DNA from: Streptomyces sp. NBC_00443
Lineage (GTDB): Bacteria > Actinomycetota > Actinomycetes > Streptomycetales > Streptomycetaceae
Direction: 5' to 3'
Length of the DNA stretch: 64,000 bases
NCBI RefSeq assembly: GCF_036014175.1
Contig: NZ_CP107917.1
Coordinates: 7,378,001-7,442,000, forward strand
Position numbers and translations under genes: made by a program. Each line of letters starts with the position of its first letter. Position 1 is the stretch's first letter. A model generated the notes under the pieces. It was not told where the DNA came from and ran no database searches. It saw only the letters and a list, made by a program, of their open reading frames with translations. This document shows positions 44,790 through 52,343 of this stretch, piece by piece.

Positions 44790-45659
44790 ATGCTGCCCTG
44801 GAAACGAGTGCTCAGACCCCTGGCCGCGCTGCTGCTGACCGCCGCGGTCGCCGTCGTCCCCGCCACCACGGCCCAGGCGGCCGAAGCGGCGGCGACCACG
44901 CACAGTGGCTGGAACGACTACTCCTGCAAGCCCTCCGCCGCCCATCCCCGCCCCGTCGTCCTCGTGCACGGCACCTTCGCGAACTCCGTGGACAACTGGC
45001 TGGGCCTCGCGCCCTACCTGACGAACCGCGGCTACTGCGTCTTCTCCCTCGACTACGGCCAGCTGCCCGGCGTGCCGTTCTTCCACGCCCTGGGACCCAT
45101 CGACAAGTCGGCGGAGCAACTGTCCGCCCATGTGGACACGGTGCTCGCCGCCACCGGCGCCGCCGAGGCCGACCTCGTCGGCCACTCGCAGGGCGGCATG
45201 ATGCCCCGCTACTACGTCAAGTTCCTCGGCGGTGCCGCCAAGGTGAACGCCCTCGTCGGCATCGCGCCCAACAACCACGGCACCACGCTCGGAGGGCTCG
45301 CCAACCTGCTGCCGTACTTCCCCGGCGCTCAGGACCTGCTCAGCACCGCCACTCCCGCCCTGGCCCAGCAGATGGCCGGATCCGCCTTCATGACCAAGCT
45401 CAACGAGGGCGGCGACACCGTTCCCGGCGTCCGCTACACGGTCATCGCCACCAAGTACGACGAGGTGGTCACGCCGTACCGGACCCAGTTCCTGACCGGC
45501 CCCGGCGTGAACAACGTCCTGATCCAGGACCGGTGCGCGGTCGACCTGTCCGAGCACGCGCTCCTCGGGCTGACCGACCGGATCGCCTTCCACGAGGTGG
45601 TCAACGCGCTCGACCCGGCCCGTGCCACGCCCACCACCTGTGCGTCCGTGATCGGCTGA
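44790..45659 (+). CDS. Secreted lipase/esterase (alpha/beta hydrolase)
   Basis: This 289-residue secreted lipase has a signal peptide (LAALLLTAAVAVVPATTAQA). Motifs are the oxyanion segment VVLVHGTFANSVDNW (HG), the nucleophile elbow DLVGHSQGGMMPRYYV with S133, an Asp in VIATKYDEVVTPY, and the His in DLSEHALLG. Cys46, Cys83 and two C-terminal Cys probably form disulfides. It belongs to the actinomycete class-2 lipase type (LipA/EstA-like, recalled SCO1735-like). A perfect terminator follows. Confidence 0.5.
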   Translation: MLPWKRVLRPLAALLLTAAVAVVPATTAQAAEAAATTHSGWNDYSCKPSAAHPRPVVLVHGTFANSVDNWLGLAPYLTNRGYCVFSLDYGQLPGVPFFHALGPIDKSAEQLSAHVDTVLAATGAAEADLVGHSQGGMMPRYYVKFLGGAAKVNALVGIAPNNHGTTLGGLANLLPYFPGAQDLLSTATPALAQQMAGSAFMTKLNEGGDTVPGVRYTVIATKYDEVVTPYRTQFLTGPGVNNVLIQDRCAVDLSEHALLGLTDRIAFHEVVNALDPARATPTTCASVIG

Positions 45660-45667
45660 GCACGCCG

Positions 45668-45706
45668 CCGGGGCCTGACCGGCCTGAGCCGCCGGTCAGG
45701 CCCCGG
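45668..45706. terminator. Terminator between the lipase and LPMO genes
   Basis: Perfect 16-base arms CCGGGGCCTGACCGGC (45668-45683) and GCCGGTCAGGCCCCGG (45691-45706) with a 7-base loop separate two convergent genes and should act in both directions. Confidence 0.5.
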
Positions 45707-45731
45707 AGTTGTGGGGCGGTTCAGCCGCGGG

Positions 45732-46772
45732 TCAGCGGCCGTGGCGAGCGCCGGCCGCGCGGCGGCGCACCGACGCGAACAGGACCGCCGAGCCGAGCGC
45801 GAGGGTCGCCGCACCGCCCATCGCGAGATACGCCGTGCTGCTGTCCCCGCCGGTCTCGGCGAGGTTCTCGGTCGCGCCGGCGGCCTTCGGCCGGTTGGCC
45901 GGTGCGGACTGTTCGTCCGCGGCCGCCGCGACCGGCTCCGCCGAGGTGCCGGCGTCCTGGTCACCGTGGCCGTTGTGCTCGATCGTCGACTTGTCGGCAC
46001 CGTCCTCGATCTGCTCCTCGGAGGGCGCGGAGGCGCTCGGTGCGGGCGCGGCCTCGCCGCCGGTGCTGTCGTTGCCGCCGCCCGAGTTGTCGGTGCCGGC
46101 GCCACCGTCGCCGCTGCCCGAACCGCCCCCGCTCGCGCCGCCGAAAGTGACGTCCGAGCAGGAGTAGAACGCCTCCGGGCTGTCCGAGCGCTGCCAGACC
46201 GCGTACAGCAGCTGCTTGCCGGAGCGCTGCGGCAGGGCGCCGGAGAAGGTGTAGAAGCCGCCCGAGGCCGCCGGGTCGGTGGACGTCGCCACCGGGTTCG
46301 CCAGGTCCAGGTCGTCCCAGGCCAGCGGCTTCGACGGGTCGTACCCCTGCTTCGTGATGTAGACCTTGAAGGTGCCCTTGTGCGGTGCGGTCACGCGGTA
46401 CTTGAACGTGTACGACCCGCTGCTCACGCTCGTCGCCGGCCAGTCGGTGCGAGCCAGGTCGAGGCCCTTGAACGCCTCGCTGTTCGCGCTGCACAGCTTG
46501 CCGTCCGGGATCAGCTCCTGGTGCCGGCCGTCCGCGTTGCCGATGCGTATGCCGTTCCAGTCGTAGAGGGCCTGCGTACCGCCCGCAGCGACCGCCGCCT
46601 TGCACGCGTCGGACGTCGGGCTCTCGGGGCCCTCCGCGTAACACTGCGAGACCCGGCTGACCGGGTCGCCCATCGAGCCGTGCGCCGACGCGGGCGCGGT
46701 GGCCAGGGCGGTGAGGGCGAGCGGGGTCAGGCCCAGGGCGGCGACGGTGGCGGCCTTGCGGCGTGCGGGCAT
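45732..46772 (-). CDS. AA10 lytic polysaccharide monooxygenase with sortase anchor
   Basis: This 346-residue copper enzyme oxidatively cleaves crystalline polysaccharides such as chitin or cellulose, or acts on cell-surface glycans. The signal peptide is removed after ASA30, exposing H31 (HGSMGDPVSR), and the second histidine-brace residue is H131 in TAPHKGTFKVY. A C-terminal catalytic signature with FYSCSDVTF ends the domain. A Gly/Ser/Asp linker of about 90 residues leads to LAETG (304-308), a hydrophobic segment and RRR: a sortase-E cell-wall anchor. So this LPMO is fixed on the cell surface instead of released. No carbohydrate-binding module follows. Confidence 0.5.
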   Translation of the reverse strand: MPARRKAATVAALGLTPLALTALATAPASAHGSMGDPVSRVSQCYAEGPESPTSDACKAAVAAGGTQALYDWNGIRIGNADGRHQELIPDGKLCSANSEAFKGLDLARTDWPATSVSSGSYTFKYRVTAPHKGTFKVYITKQGYDPSKPLAWDDLDLANPVATSTDPAASGGFYTFSGALPQRSGKQLLYAVWQRSDSPEAFYSCSDVTFGGASGGGSGSGDGGAGTDNSGGGNDSTGGEAAPAPSASAPSEEQIEDGADKSTIEHNGHGDQDAGTSAEPVAAAADEQSAPANRPKAAGATENLAETGGDSSTAYLAMGGAATLALGSAVLFASVRRRAAGARHGR

Positions 46773-46913
46773 GGGGGATCTCCTCGGAACCGGAACTGAT
46801 GAGTGCCGGATCCAAGAAACCGTGAAAACGCCTGGCGCAGGGGGTTCACGGCGATCTTTAGGGGTGCCTTAAGGGAGTGCTCAGGCGGAGATCAGGTAGA
46901 TACGGTTCCTGGC

Positions 46914-47375
46914 ATGACCGATGAGGGAATCCGGCCCGCCGTCGCCGCCGACGTGCCGGCCGTCAAAGCCGTCACCGATGCCGCCTACCACCACTACATC
47001 GAGCGGATCGGCAGGGTTCCGCAGCCCATGGAGCGGGACCACGCGGCAAACGTGTCCGACGGGAAGGTGTTCGTCACGGAGGAACCCGGCACGGGGCGCG
47101 TGGTCGGGCTCGTCGTGGTCGAGGCGTACGAGGATCACCTGTACCTCGACAACATCGCCGTCCACCCGGACGCCCAAGGGCAGGGCGTGGGGCGGCGGCT
47201 GCTGCACTTCGTGGACGCACACGCGCGTGCGCTGCGTCTGCCCGAGGTCAGGCTCTACACGAACGCGCTGATGTGGGAGAACCAGAAGATCTACCCGAAG
47301 TACGGCTACGAGGTCATCGAGCGTCGCGTGGAAGGGCCGTACGACCGCATCCACTACCGCAAGCGGCTCGACTGA
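46914..47375 (+). CDS. GNAT-family N-acetyltransferase
   Basis: This 153-residue enzyme transfers an acetyl group from acetyl-CoA. The acetyl-CoA-binding motif is IAVHPDAQGQGVGRRLLHFV (Q/RxxGxG/A), with DHLYLDNIAV before it and LYTNALMWENQKIYPKYGYEVIERR after. I chose ATG 46914 because homology-type sequence starts there; upstream in-frame codons give an unrelated Arg-rich leader. No ribosome binding site is obvious, so it may be leaderless. Acceptor is unknown. Confidence 0.5.
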   Translation: MTDEGIRPAVAADVPAVKAVTDAAYHHYIERIGRVPQPMERDHAANVSDGKVFVTEEPGTGRVVGLVVVEAYEDHLYLDNIAVHPDAQGQGVGRRLLHFVDAHARALRLPEVRLYTNALMWENQKIYPKYGYEVIERRVEGPYDRIHYRKRLD

Positions 47376-47402
47376 CGTGTCTGACGGGGCCGACGGGGCG
47401 TT

Positions 47403-47540
47403 TCAGCCGTCCGGCCACCAGGTGCGTGCGATGTCCTTGCGGACCTCGGGTCGTCCCGAGGGGCGCTCGTCCGCCTCCTCGCGGACGCGGCCGGCATCGG
47501 ACTTCCTCTTCAGGGGCTTCTGCACGGTCATACGGCGCAT
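47403..47540 (-). CDS. Small 45-residue basic protein
   Basis: A 45-codon open frame runs from ATG 47540 to TGA 47403, with GGAGG 6 bases upstream of the start, a strong signal. The product begins MRRMTVQKPLKRKSDAG, passes through an Arg/Glu-rich stretch and ends ARTWWPDG. It is highly charged, with no membrane segment. I do not recognise the family. It is convergent with the acetyltransferase (stop 28 bases away) and divergent from the methyltransferase. Confidence 0.5.
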   Translation of the reverse strand: MRRMTVQKPLKRKSDAGRVREEADERPSGRPEVRKDIARTWWPDG

Positions 47541-47623
47541 GGCTGCCTCCTTCAGGGGCCACCGAGTTCCTCGTTCTCACGGAGGTAGACCCTTGCGGGG
47601 AGAGTTCCTCATCGCCGCTGGTC

Positions 47624-47670
47624 CTGTCAGTGGCCGCTGTCACGATTCGACTGTCAGTGGCGGGTGTCAC
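47624..47670 (+). promoter_or_regulatory. Tandem 20-base repeats at the methyltransferase promoter
   Basis: CTGTCAGTGGCCGCTGTCAC (47624-47643) and CTGTCAGTGGCGGGTGTCAC (47651-47670) are direct copies 27 bases apart. CTGTCAGTG resembles the -35-like half of the DNA-damage promoter motif of actinobacteria (TTGTCAGTG-N8-TAGNNT, PafBC/RecA-NDp type), but the -10 half is poor. The second copy would place the transcription start near the ATG at 47681, that is a leaderless message. Binding by a dimeric regulator is an alternative. Confidence 0.5.
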
Positions 47671-47680
47671 TCTTGGCCGC

Positions 47681-48304
47681 ATGACCGACATGACGAACGG
47701 TGAACAGGCCGTCACAGGGCAGGCCGTGGACTGGGACGCGGCCGCCGCCTCCTTCGACGACGAGCCGGACCACGGCCTGCGCGACGCCCAGGTGCGCCAG
47801 GCCTGGTCTTCCCGGCTGCGCTCCTGGCTGCCCGAGCGCGCGTCCGACGTCCTCGACCTCGGCTGCGGCACCGGAAGCCTGTCGCTCCTCGCCGCCGAGC
47901 AGGGACACCGGGTCACAGGAGTGGACCGGTCCCCGGCGATGGTGGACCTGGCCCGCGCCAAGCTGGCCGGGCGTGACGCGGTGTTCCTCGTAGGTGACGC
48001 GGCGGCGCCCCCGGTGGGGGAGGAGCGGTTCGACGTCGTGCTCGTACGGCACGTCCTGTGGGCGCTGCCCGACCCGGGCCGGGTGCTGCGGCACTGGCGC
48101 GGGCTGCTGCGCCCGGGAGGACGGTTCGTGCTGGTCGAGGGCGTGTGGGGGACGGTCGACGCCGCCGGCATCCCGGCGGACCGGCTCACCGGGCTGCTCG
48201 CCCCGCACGTCGGGCACGTGCGCGTGGAGCGCCTGTCGGACGACGAACCGCTGTGGGGGAAGGCCGTGGCCGACGAGCGGTACGCCGTGGTGGCGAAGCT
48301 CTAG
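47681..48304 (+). CDS. Class I SAM-dependent methyltransferase
   Basis: This 207-residue enzyme has the SAM-binding motif VLDLGCGTGSLSLLAAEQ, the second acidic residue in VTGVDRSPAMVDLARAKL, and LLRPGGRFVLVEGVWG as motif III. The acceptor cannot be predicted. I chose ATG 47681 (ATG 47690 is three codons inside). Its stop overlaps that of the convergent DUF402 gene by four bases (CTCTAGA region), and tandem repeats lie directly upstream. Confidence 0.5.
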   Translation: MTDMTNGEQAVTGQAVDWDAAAASFDDEPDHGLRDAQVRQAWSSRLRSWLPERASDVLDLGCGTGSLSLLAAEQGHRVTGVDRSPAMVDLARAKLAGRDAVFLVGDAAAPPVGEERFDVVLVRHVLWALPDPGRVLRHWRGLLRPGGRFVLVEGVWGTVDAAGIPADRLTGLLAPHVGHVRVERLSDDEPLWGKAVADERYAVVAKL

Positions 48305-48804
48305 ACCAGCAGGGACTCCAGACCGCCCTCGACGGTGGCGAACGCCTCCAGCTCGTCCAGGGCCGCCACGGCCGCCGCTGCCGCCTCGGGGTCCGTCACC
48401 GCCAGACCGCTCTCGGCGAACTCGTCCTCGTCCAGGCGGCGTACGTCCGTGCCGTCCGCGGAGCGCCACAGGTCCAGGTCGAGGTCCTCGACGACCAGCT
48501 CGGTGCCGGACAGCGTGGCCGGGCGGGTGACGTCGCAGTACCAGCCCTTGAGGGCACCCGAGGCGTCCCGGACCTCCTTCACGGCGTACCAGCGGTCGCG
48601 CCAGTAGTACTCCGTGAAGACGTCGCCCGGTTGGAAGCGGACGAATCCGAAGTCGCGGACCCCGTCGCCGGACCAGGGGGCCCGGACGGTGATCCGGGTG
48701 CCGTCGTCGGCGACCAGCTCGGCCTCGTAACGGATCTTCGTACGGCCGCCCTTGACGAGGACCACGTCCAGCGGGCGTCCCTGCTCAGCCGAGTTCACGG
48801 ACAT
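48301..48804 (-). CDS. DUF402-domain protein
   Basis: This 167-residue cytoplasmic protein is of the DUF402 type: VVLVKGGRTKIRYEAELV, FVRFQPGDVFTEYYWRDRWY and the conserved VVEDLDLDLWRSADG block with clustered Asp, where a metal could bind. FomD and related nucleotide hydrolases carry this fold. Exact substrate is not known here. Its start overlaps the end of the tandem-GNAT gene by 20 bases, suggesting coupling. Confidence 0.5.
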   Translation of the reverse strand: MSVNSAEQGRPLDVVLVKGGRTKIRYEAELVADDGTRITVRAPWSGDGVRDFGFVRFQPGDVFTEYYWRDRWYAVKEVRDASGALKGWYCDVTRPATLSGTELVVEDLDLDLWRSADGTDVRRLDEDEFAESGLAVTDPEAAAAAVAALDELEAFATVEGGLESLLV

Positions 48805-49714
48805 GGCGCACCTCCGTCGCGCAGACCTCGTAGCCGAACCACTTGTTGATCGCGAGCATCGGGCCGTTGCCGGCGTCGTTGCCCGTGAACGCCTCCGTGT
48901 ACCCGGCGGCGCGGGCGCGATGCAGCGAGTCGTTCTTGGCCAGCTTGGCCAGGCCGCGGCCGCGGAAGGCGCGGGCGCTGCCGGTCATGGTGGTGCCGTA
49001 GCGGGTGGCGCCGTCCGTGCGGGCGGCGCTGAAGGCGGCGGGGCGGCTGTCCACGAGGACCACCGAGGTCAGCTCGTGGCTGTTCAGCGGGTGCCGCCAG
49101 GTCTCCTCCAGCCAGGCCTCGTAGTCCGTGAACTCGGCCTCGACGTCACCGGGTTCGTCCAGCGTCGTCTCCGCGTCCAGTTCGAACAGCGGGCGGGGAT
49201 CGTCCGCGAAGTCGGCGGCCGTGCGCAGTTCCACACCGGGCGGGAGCGCCTGCAGCGGCGGCAGCGTGCCGTTCGCCAGGTCGAGGCGCAGGAAGTGCGC
49301 GGAGCGGCTCGCGCGATAGCCGTGCCGTTCGGCGAAGGCGCGGTTGTCCGGCTCGTCTAGCACCCAGGCGAACAGCGTGGTCGCGCCCACGGCGGCCAGG
49401 TGTTCCTCGGCGGTGCGGAGCAGGAGCGCGCCGGCGCCGCGGCGCGTGCGCTCCGGGTGCACGTACACGTTGACGAAGCCCTGCCCGGGCTCCGGGCTGT
49501 CGTGGGCGATGCCGACCTGGGCCGTACCGATGATCTCGCCGTTCTCCTCGGCGAGGAGAGGCCGGGCATGCGCGTCGGGGTGGGCACGGGTGGCACCGTG
49601 GACGACGGCCTCCGGGGTGACCACGAGATACGGGAGAGCGCGGTGCCAGACGCCGACGAATCCCTCGACATCGGCCGGGACTTCAGGACGCAGATCGCGG
49701 ACGGAGACGGTCAT
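48785..49714 (-). CDS. Tandem GNAT-domain acetyltransferase
   Basis: This 309-residue protein carries two GNAT folds. The N-terminal one has VNVYVHPERTRRGAGALLLRTAEEHL (acetyl-CoA-binding loop RRGAG) and the C-terminal one TGSARAFRGRGLAKLAKNDSLHRAR (RGRG) with MLAINKWFGYEV. The layout resembles mycothiol-synthase-type double GNATs but lacks other MshD features I would expect. Acceptor is unknown. It is transcribed with the DUF402 gene and divergent from the GntR regulator. Confidence 0.5.
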   Translation of the reverse strand: MTVSVRDLRPEVPADVEGFVGVWHRALPYLVVTPEAVVHGATRAHPDAHARPLLAEENGEIIGTAQVGIAHDSPEPGQGFVNVYVHPERTRRGAGALLLRTAEEHLAAVGATTLFAWVLDEPDNRAFAERHGYRASRSAHFLRLDLANGTLPPLQALPPGVELRTAADFADDPRPLFELDAETTLDEPGDVEAEFTDYEAWLEETWRHPLNSHELTSVVLVDSRPAAFSAARTDGATRYGTTMTGSARAFRGRGLAKLAKNDSLHRARAAGYTEAFTGNDAGNGPMLAINKWFGYEVCATEVRHVRELG

Positions 49715-49785
49715 GTGGCCGCACGCTACGCGGGCGATGTGCCGGGGTGCCTCTCATTTTCCGCCGGGTACGGGACAATCGGCCT

Positions 49786-50154
49786 GTGACATTGAAGATC
49801 CACATCGACGACAGTGCCGCGCCGTACGAGCAGGTGCGGGCGCAGATCTCGGAGCAGGCGCGCTCGGGGGTGCTGCCGGTGGGGTACCGGCTGCCTACCG
49901 TGCGGGGGCTGGCGGAGTCGCTGGGCCTGGCGGCCAACACGGTCGCCAAGGCCTACCGCGCGCTGGAGAGCGACGGGGTGATCGAGACGCGCGGGCGTAA
50001 CGGCACGTTCGTGGCCGCGGCGGGCTCCGCGGCGGAACGGGAGCTCGCGTCGGCCGCCCAGACGTACGTCGAGCGTGCTCGTCGGCTGGGGCTGACGGAG
50101 GCGGATGCGCTGGCCGCGGTGCGGGATGCCCTGCGGGCGGCCTACCGGGGCTGA
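49786..50154 (+). CDS. Short GntR-family (YtrA-type) regulator
   Basis: This 122-residue regulator has a winged helix at about 12-70 (APYEQVRAQISEQARSGVLPVG, LAESLGLAANTVAKAYRALES) and only a short helical C-terminal segment, as in YtrA-subfamily GntR proteins. Those usually control an adjacent ABC transporter or drug pump. GTG 49786 is preceded by a GACAAT -10-like element 8 bases upstream, so the message may be leaderless. The neighbouring double-GNAT gene is divergent and may be its target (inference). Confidence 0.5.
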   Translation: MTLKIHIDDSAAPYEQVRAQISEQARSGVLPVGYRLPTVRGLAESLGLAANTVAKAYRALESDGVIETRGRNGTFVAAAGSAAERELASAAQTYVERARRLGLTEADALAAVRDALRAAYRG

Positions 50155-50197
50155 GCGCTCCGCCGGAAGGGCCGAGTCGGGTGGGTGGTCGGCCGCG

Positions 50198-50276
50198 GCG
50201 CCGTCGTGGCTGGTCGCGCCCACGCGGCGGAGCCGCAAATAGAACACGGCCCCGCGCCCCTTCCCGGCCCGCTTGG
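50198..50276. repeat. Dispersed streptomycete intergenic repeat
   Basis: The block CGTGGCTGGTCGCGCCCACG, then CGGCGGAGCCGC, then GCCCCGCGCCCCTTC (about 50203-50268) resembles a sequence I recall as repeated in many streptomycete intergenic regions between convergent genes. It contains short stems (GGCGGAGCCGC; CGCGGGGC/GCCCCGCG-like halves). It lies between the GntR and DUF72 stops and probably acts as terminator/3' end structure. Repeat status rests on memory. Confidence 0.5.
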
Positions 50277-51047
50277 TCAGCGCCGGGCCGCGAACTCCGG
50301 CGTTCGCGTCACCGTCAGGCCCGCCCGCGTCGCCGCCCGCCCGAAGGCCACCGCGTCCGCCACCGCCGCCCCGCCGGGGTCGTTGTTGAAGTACGCGTAC
50401 ATGTCCTCGGCGTCGGACCAGGTGGTCGCGATGCGGTCGACCCAGGTCTCCAGGGAGCGCCGGCCGTAGCGGGGCCAGGGGTGGGCGCGGCCCTCGTGGA
50501 AGCGGACGTAGCCCCAGTCAGTGGTGCGCCACAGGGGCGTCACCGGGCGGGCCTGCACATCGGCCCAGCACAGGGCGGCACCCCGGGACTCCAGCACCTT
50601 GCGGGTGCCGGACACCCACCAGGACTCGTGGCGGGGCTCGACCGCGATCCGCGTCCCGGACGGGAAGCAGGCCAGGCAGGCGTCGAGGAGGCCGGGGTCG
50701 GCGCGCAGGGTCGGCGGGAGCTGGAGGAGGACCGGTCCCAGGCGGTCACCCAGGCCCGCCGCATGGGACATCAGACGGTGGACCGGCTCCTCGGGGTCCT
50801 TGAGGCGCTTGATGTGGGTGAGGTAGCGGCTCGCCTTCACCCCGACCACGAAGTCCCCCGGCACCCGGTCACGCCAGGCCTCGAAGTTCTCCCGCGTGGG
50901 CAGCCGGTAGAAGGCGTTGTTGATCTCCACCGTGGCGAAGTGCCGCGTGTACTCCTCCAGCCACAGCCGCATGGGCACATCGGCGGGATAGAGGCCACCC
51001 CGCCAGTCCCGGTACTGCCACCCCGACGTCCCGAGGAACAGGGTCAT
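50277..51047 (-). CDS. DUF72 (YecE-like) TIM-barrel protein
   Basis: This 256-residue protein matches DUF72: FLGTSGWQYRDWRGGLYPAD at the start, EINNAFYRLPTRENFEAWRDRVP, FVVGVKASRYLTHIKRL, VLLQLPPTLRADPGLL, and VYAYFNNDPGGAAVADA-type end (seen as MYAYFNNDPGGAAVADA). The fold is a TIM barrel similar to endonuclease IV and sugar isomerases. A function in DNA or sugar metabolism has been suggested for the family, but none is proved. Start is ATG 51047. It is followed, on the same strand, by a repeat-like region and shares the direction of the upstream AAA ATPase. Confidence 0.5.
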   Translation of the reverse strand: MTLFLGTSGWQYRDWRGGLYPADVPMRLWLEEYTRHFATVEINNAFYRLPTRENFEAWRDRVPGDFVVGVKASRYLTHIKRLKDPEEPVHRLMSHAAGLGDRLGPVLLQLPPTLRADPGLLDACLACFPSGTRIAVEPRHESWWVSGTRKVLESRGAALCWADVQARPVTPLWRTTDWGYVRFHEGRAHPWPRYGRRSLETWVDRIATTWSDAEDMYAYFNNDPGGAAVADAVAFGRAATRAGLTVTRTPEFAARR

Positions 51048-51070
51048 ACGACCATCAAAGCACCGGAAGG

Positions 51071-52165
51071 CTAGAGGTACAGCCCCGCGTCCGCCCCGTC
51101 CCGCGGGTCCGGCAGCGACGTCGGGGACGTGCCCCGCTTCAGTGCGTACAGCTCCGCCAGTGTGGCGCCCTCACGGCCGACGCCCTCCTCCGCGCCCAGC
51201 CAGGTGGTCGCCTCCCGGCGGGTCAGCGGACCCACCTCGATGCGGGCCAGACAGCGGCCCGGGCGGACGACGGCTGGGTGGAGGCGCTCCAGGTCCTCGT
51301 TGGTGGTGACGCCGACCAGGACGTTGCGGCCCTGGCCGAGCAGGCCGTCCGTCAGGTTCAGCAGCCGCGACAGCGCCTGGCCCGCCGTGTGCTTCGCCTC
51401 GCCGCGGATCAGCTCGTCGCAGTCCTCCAGGAGCAGCAGCCGCCAGCGGCCCTTGCCCGTCGAGTCGTCCTCGCCGATCGCGATGTCCATCAGATAGCCG
51501 ACGTCGCTGAAGAGCCGCTCCGGGTCCAGGACGCAGTCCACCTGGCACCAGTCCCGCCAGGAGCGGGCCAGCGTCCGCAGCGCCGACGTCTTGCCCGTGC
51601 CCGGCGGGCCGTGCAGCAGGAGCAGCCGGCCCGCGATGTCCTCCGGGGTCGTCTTCATCAGGCGGTCCATCGCGTCCGCCACCGGCGCGGTGTAGTTGGC
51701 GCGCACCTCGTCCCAGGTGCCCGCGGAGATCTGCCGGGTCGTGCGGTAAGGGCCGCGCCTGGGGGAGACGTACCAGAAGCCCATGGTGACGTTCTCCGGC
51801 TGCGGTTCGGGCTCGTCCGCCGCGCCGTCCGTCGCCTCGCCCAGGACGCGCTCCGCCAGTTCCTCGCTGGTCGCCGTCACCGTGACGTCGGCGCCCCGGT
51901 TCCAGCGGGAGATCAGCACGGTCCAGCCGTCGCCCTCCGCCAGCGTCGCGCTGCGGTCGTCGTCGCGGGCGGTGCGCAGCACGCGGGCGCCCGGCGGCAG
52001 GAGCGTCACACCGGACCGTACGCGGTCGATGTTCGCCGCGTGCGAGTACGGCTGCTCGCCCGTCGCGAAGCGGCCGAGGAACAGCGCGTCGACGACGTCG
52101 GACGGCGAGTCGCTGTCGTCGACGTTGAGCCGGATCGGCAGAGCGTCGTGTGGGTTCGCAGACAT
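51071..52165 (-). CDS. AAA-family ATPase (DUF5925-type)
   Basis: This 364-residue protein has an N-terminal beta-rich domain (about 1-120) and an AAA core: Walker A LLHGPPGTGKTSALRTLA, Walker B RLLLLEDCDELIRG, sensor 1 VLVGVTTNEDLERLHPAVV and arginine finger VRPGRCL. Homologues are often annotated as DUF5925 ATPases. The role is not established; chaperone-like remodelling is inference. I chose ATG 52165; GTG 52183 is in frame and possible, and neither has a clear ribosome binding site. Confidence 0.5.
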   Translation of the reverse strand: MSANPHDALPIRLNVDDSDSPSDVVDALFLGRFATGEQPYSHAANIDRVRSGVTLLPPGARVLRTARDDDRSATLAEGDGWTVLISRWNRGADVTVTATSEELAERVLGEATDGAADEPEPQPENVTMGFWYVSPRRGPYRTTRQISAGTWDEVRANYTAPVADAMDRLMKTTPEDIAGRLLLLHGPPGTGKTSALRTLARSWRDWCQVDCVLDPERLFSDVGYLMDIAIGEDDSTGKGRWRLLLLEDCDELIRGEAKHTAGQALSRLLNLTDGLLGQGRNVLVGVTTNEDLERLHPAVVRPGRCLARIEVGPLTRREATTWLGAEEGVGREGATLAELYALKRGTSPTSLPDPRDGADAGLYL

Positions 52166-52343
52166 GCGGCCATGATCCGTCACGCGGAGGGCCCGTGCAC
52201 CCGGTTTCCGTGCCACACTCCGCCAACGGACGATGCCCGCCACCCGTGCCGACGCTCCCGGCGTATCCCCTCCGCCCTGTTACAGGACCGTGCACTGCCG
52301 AAACCTGCCCGCGCGGATGCCGCCGCCGTTACCGTTGTCCTTG

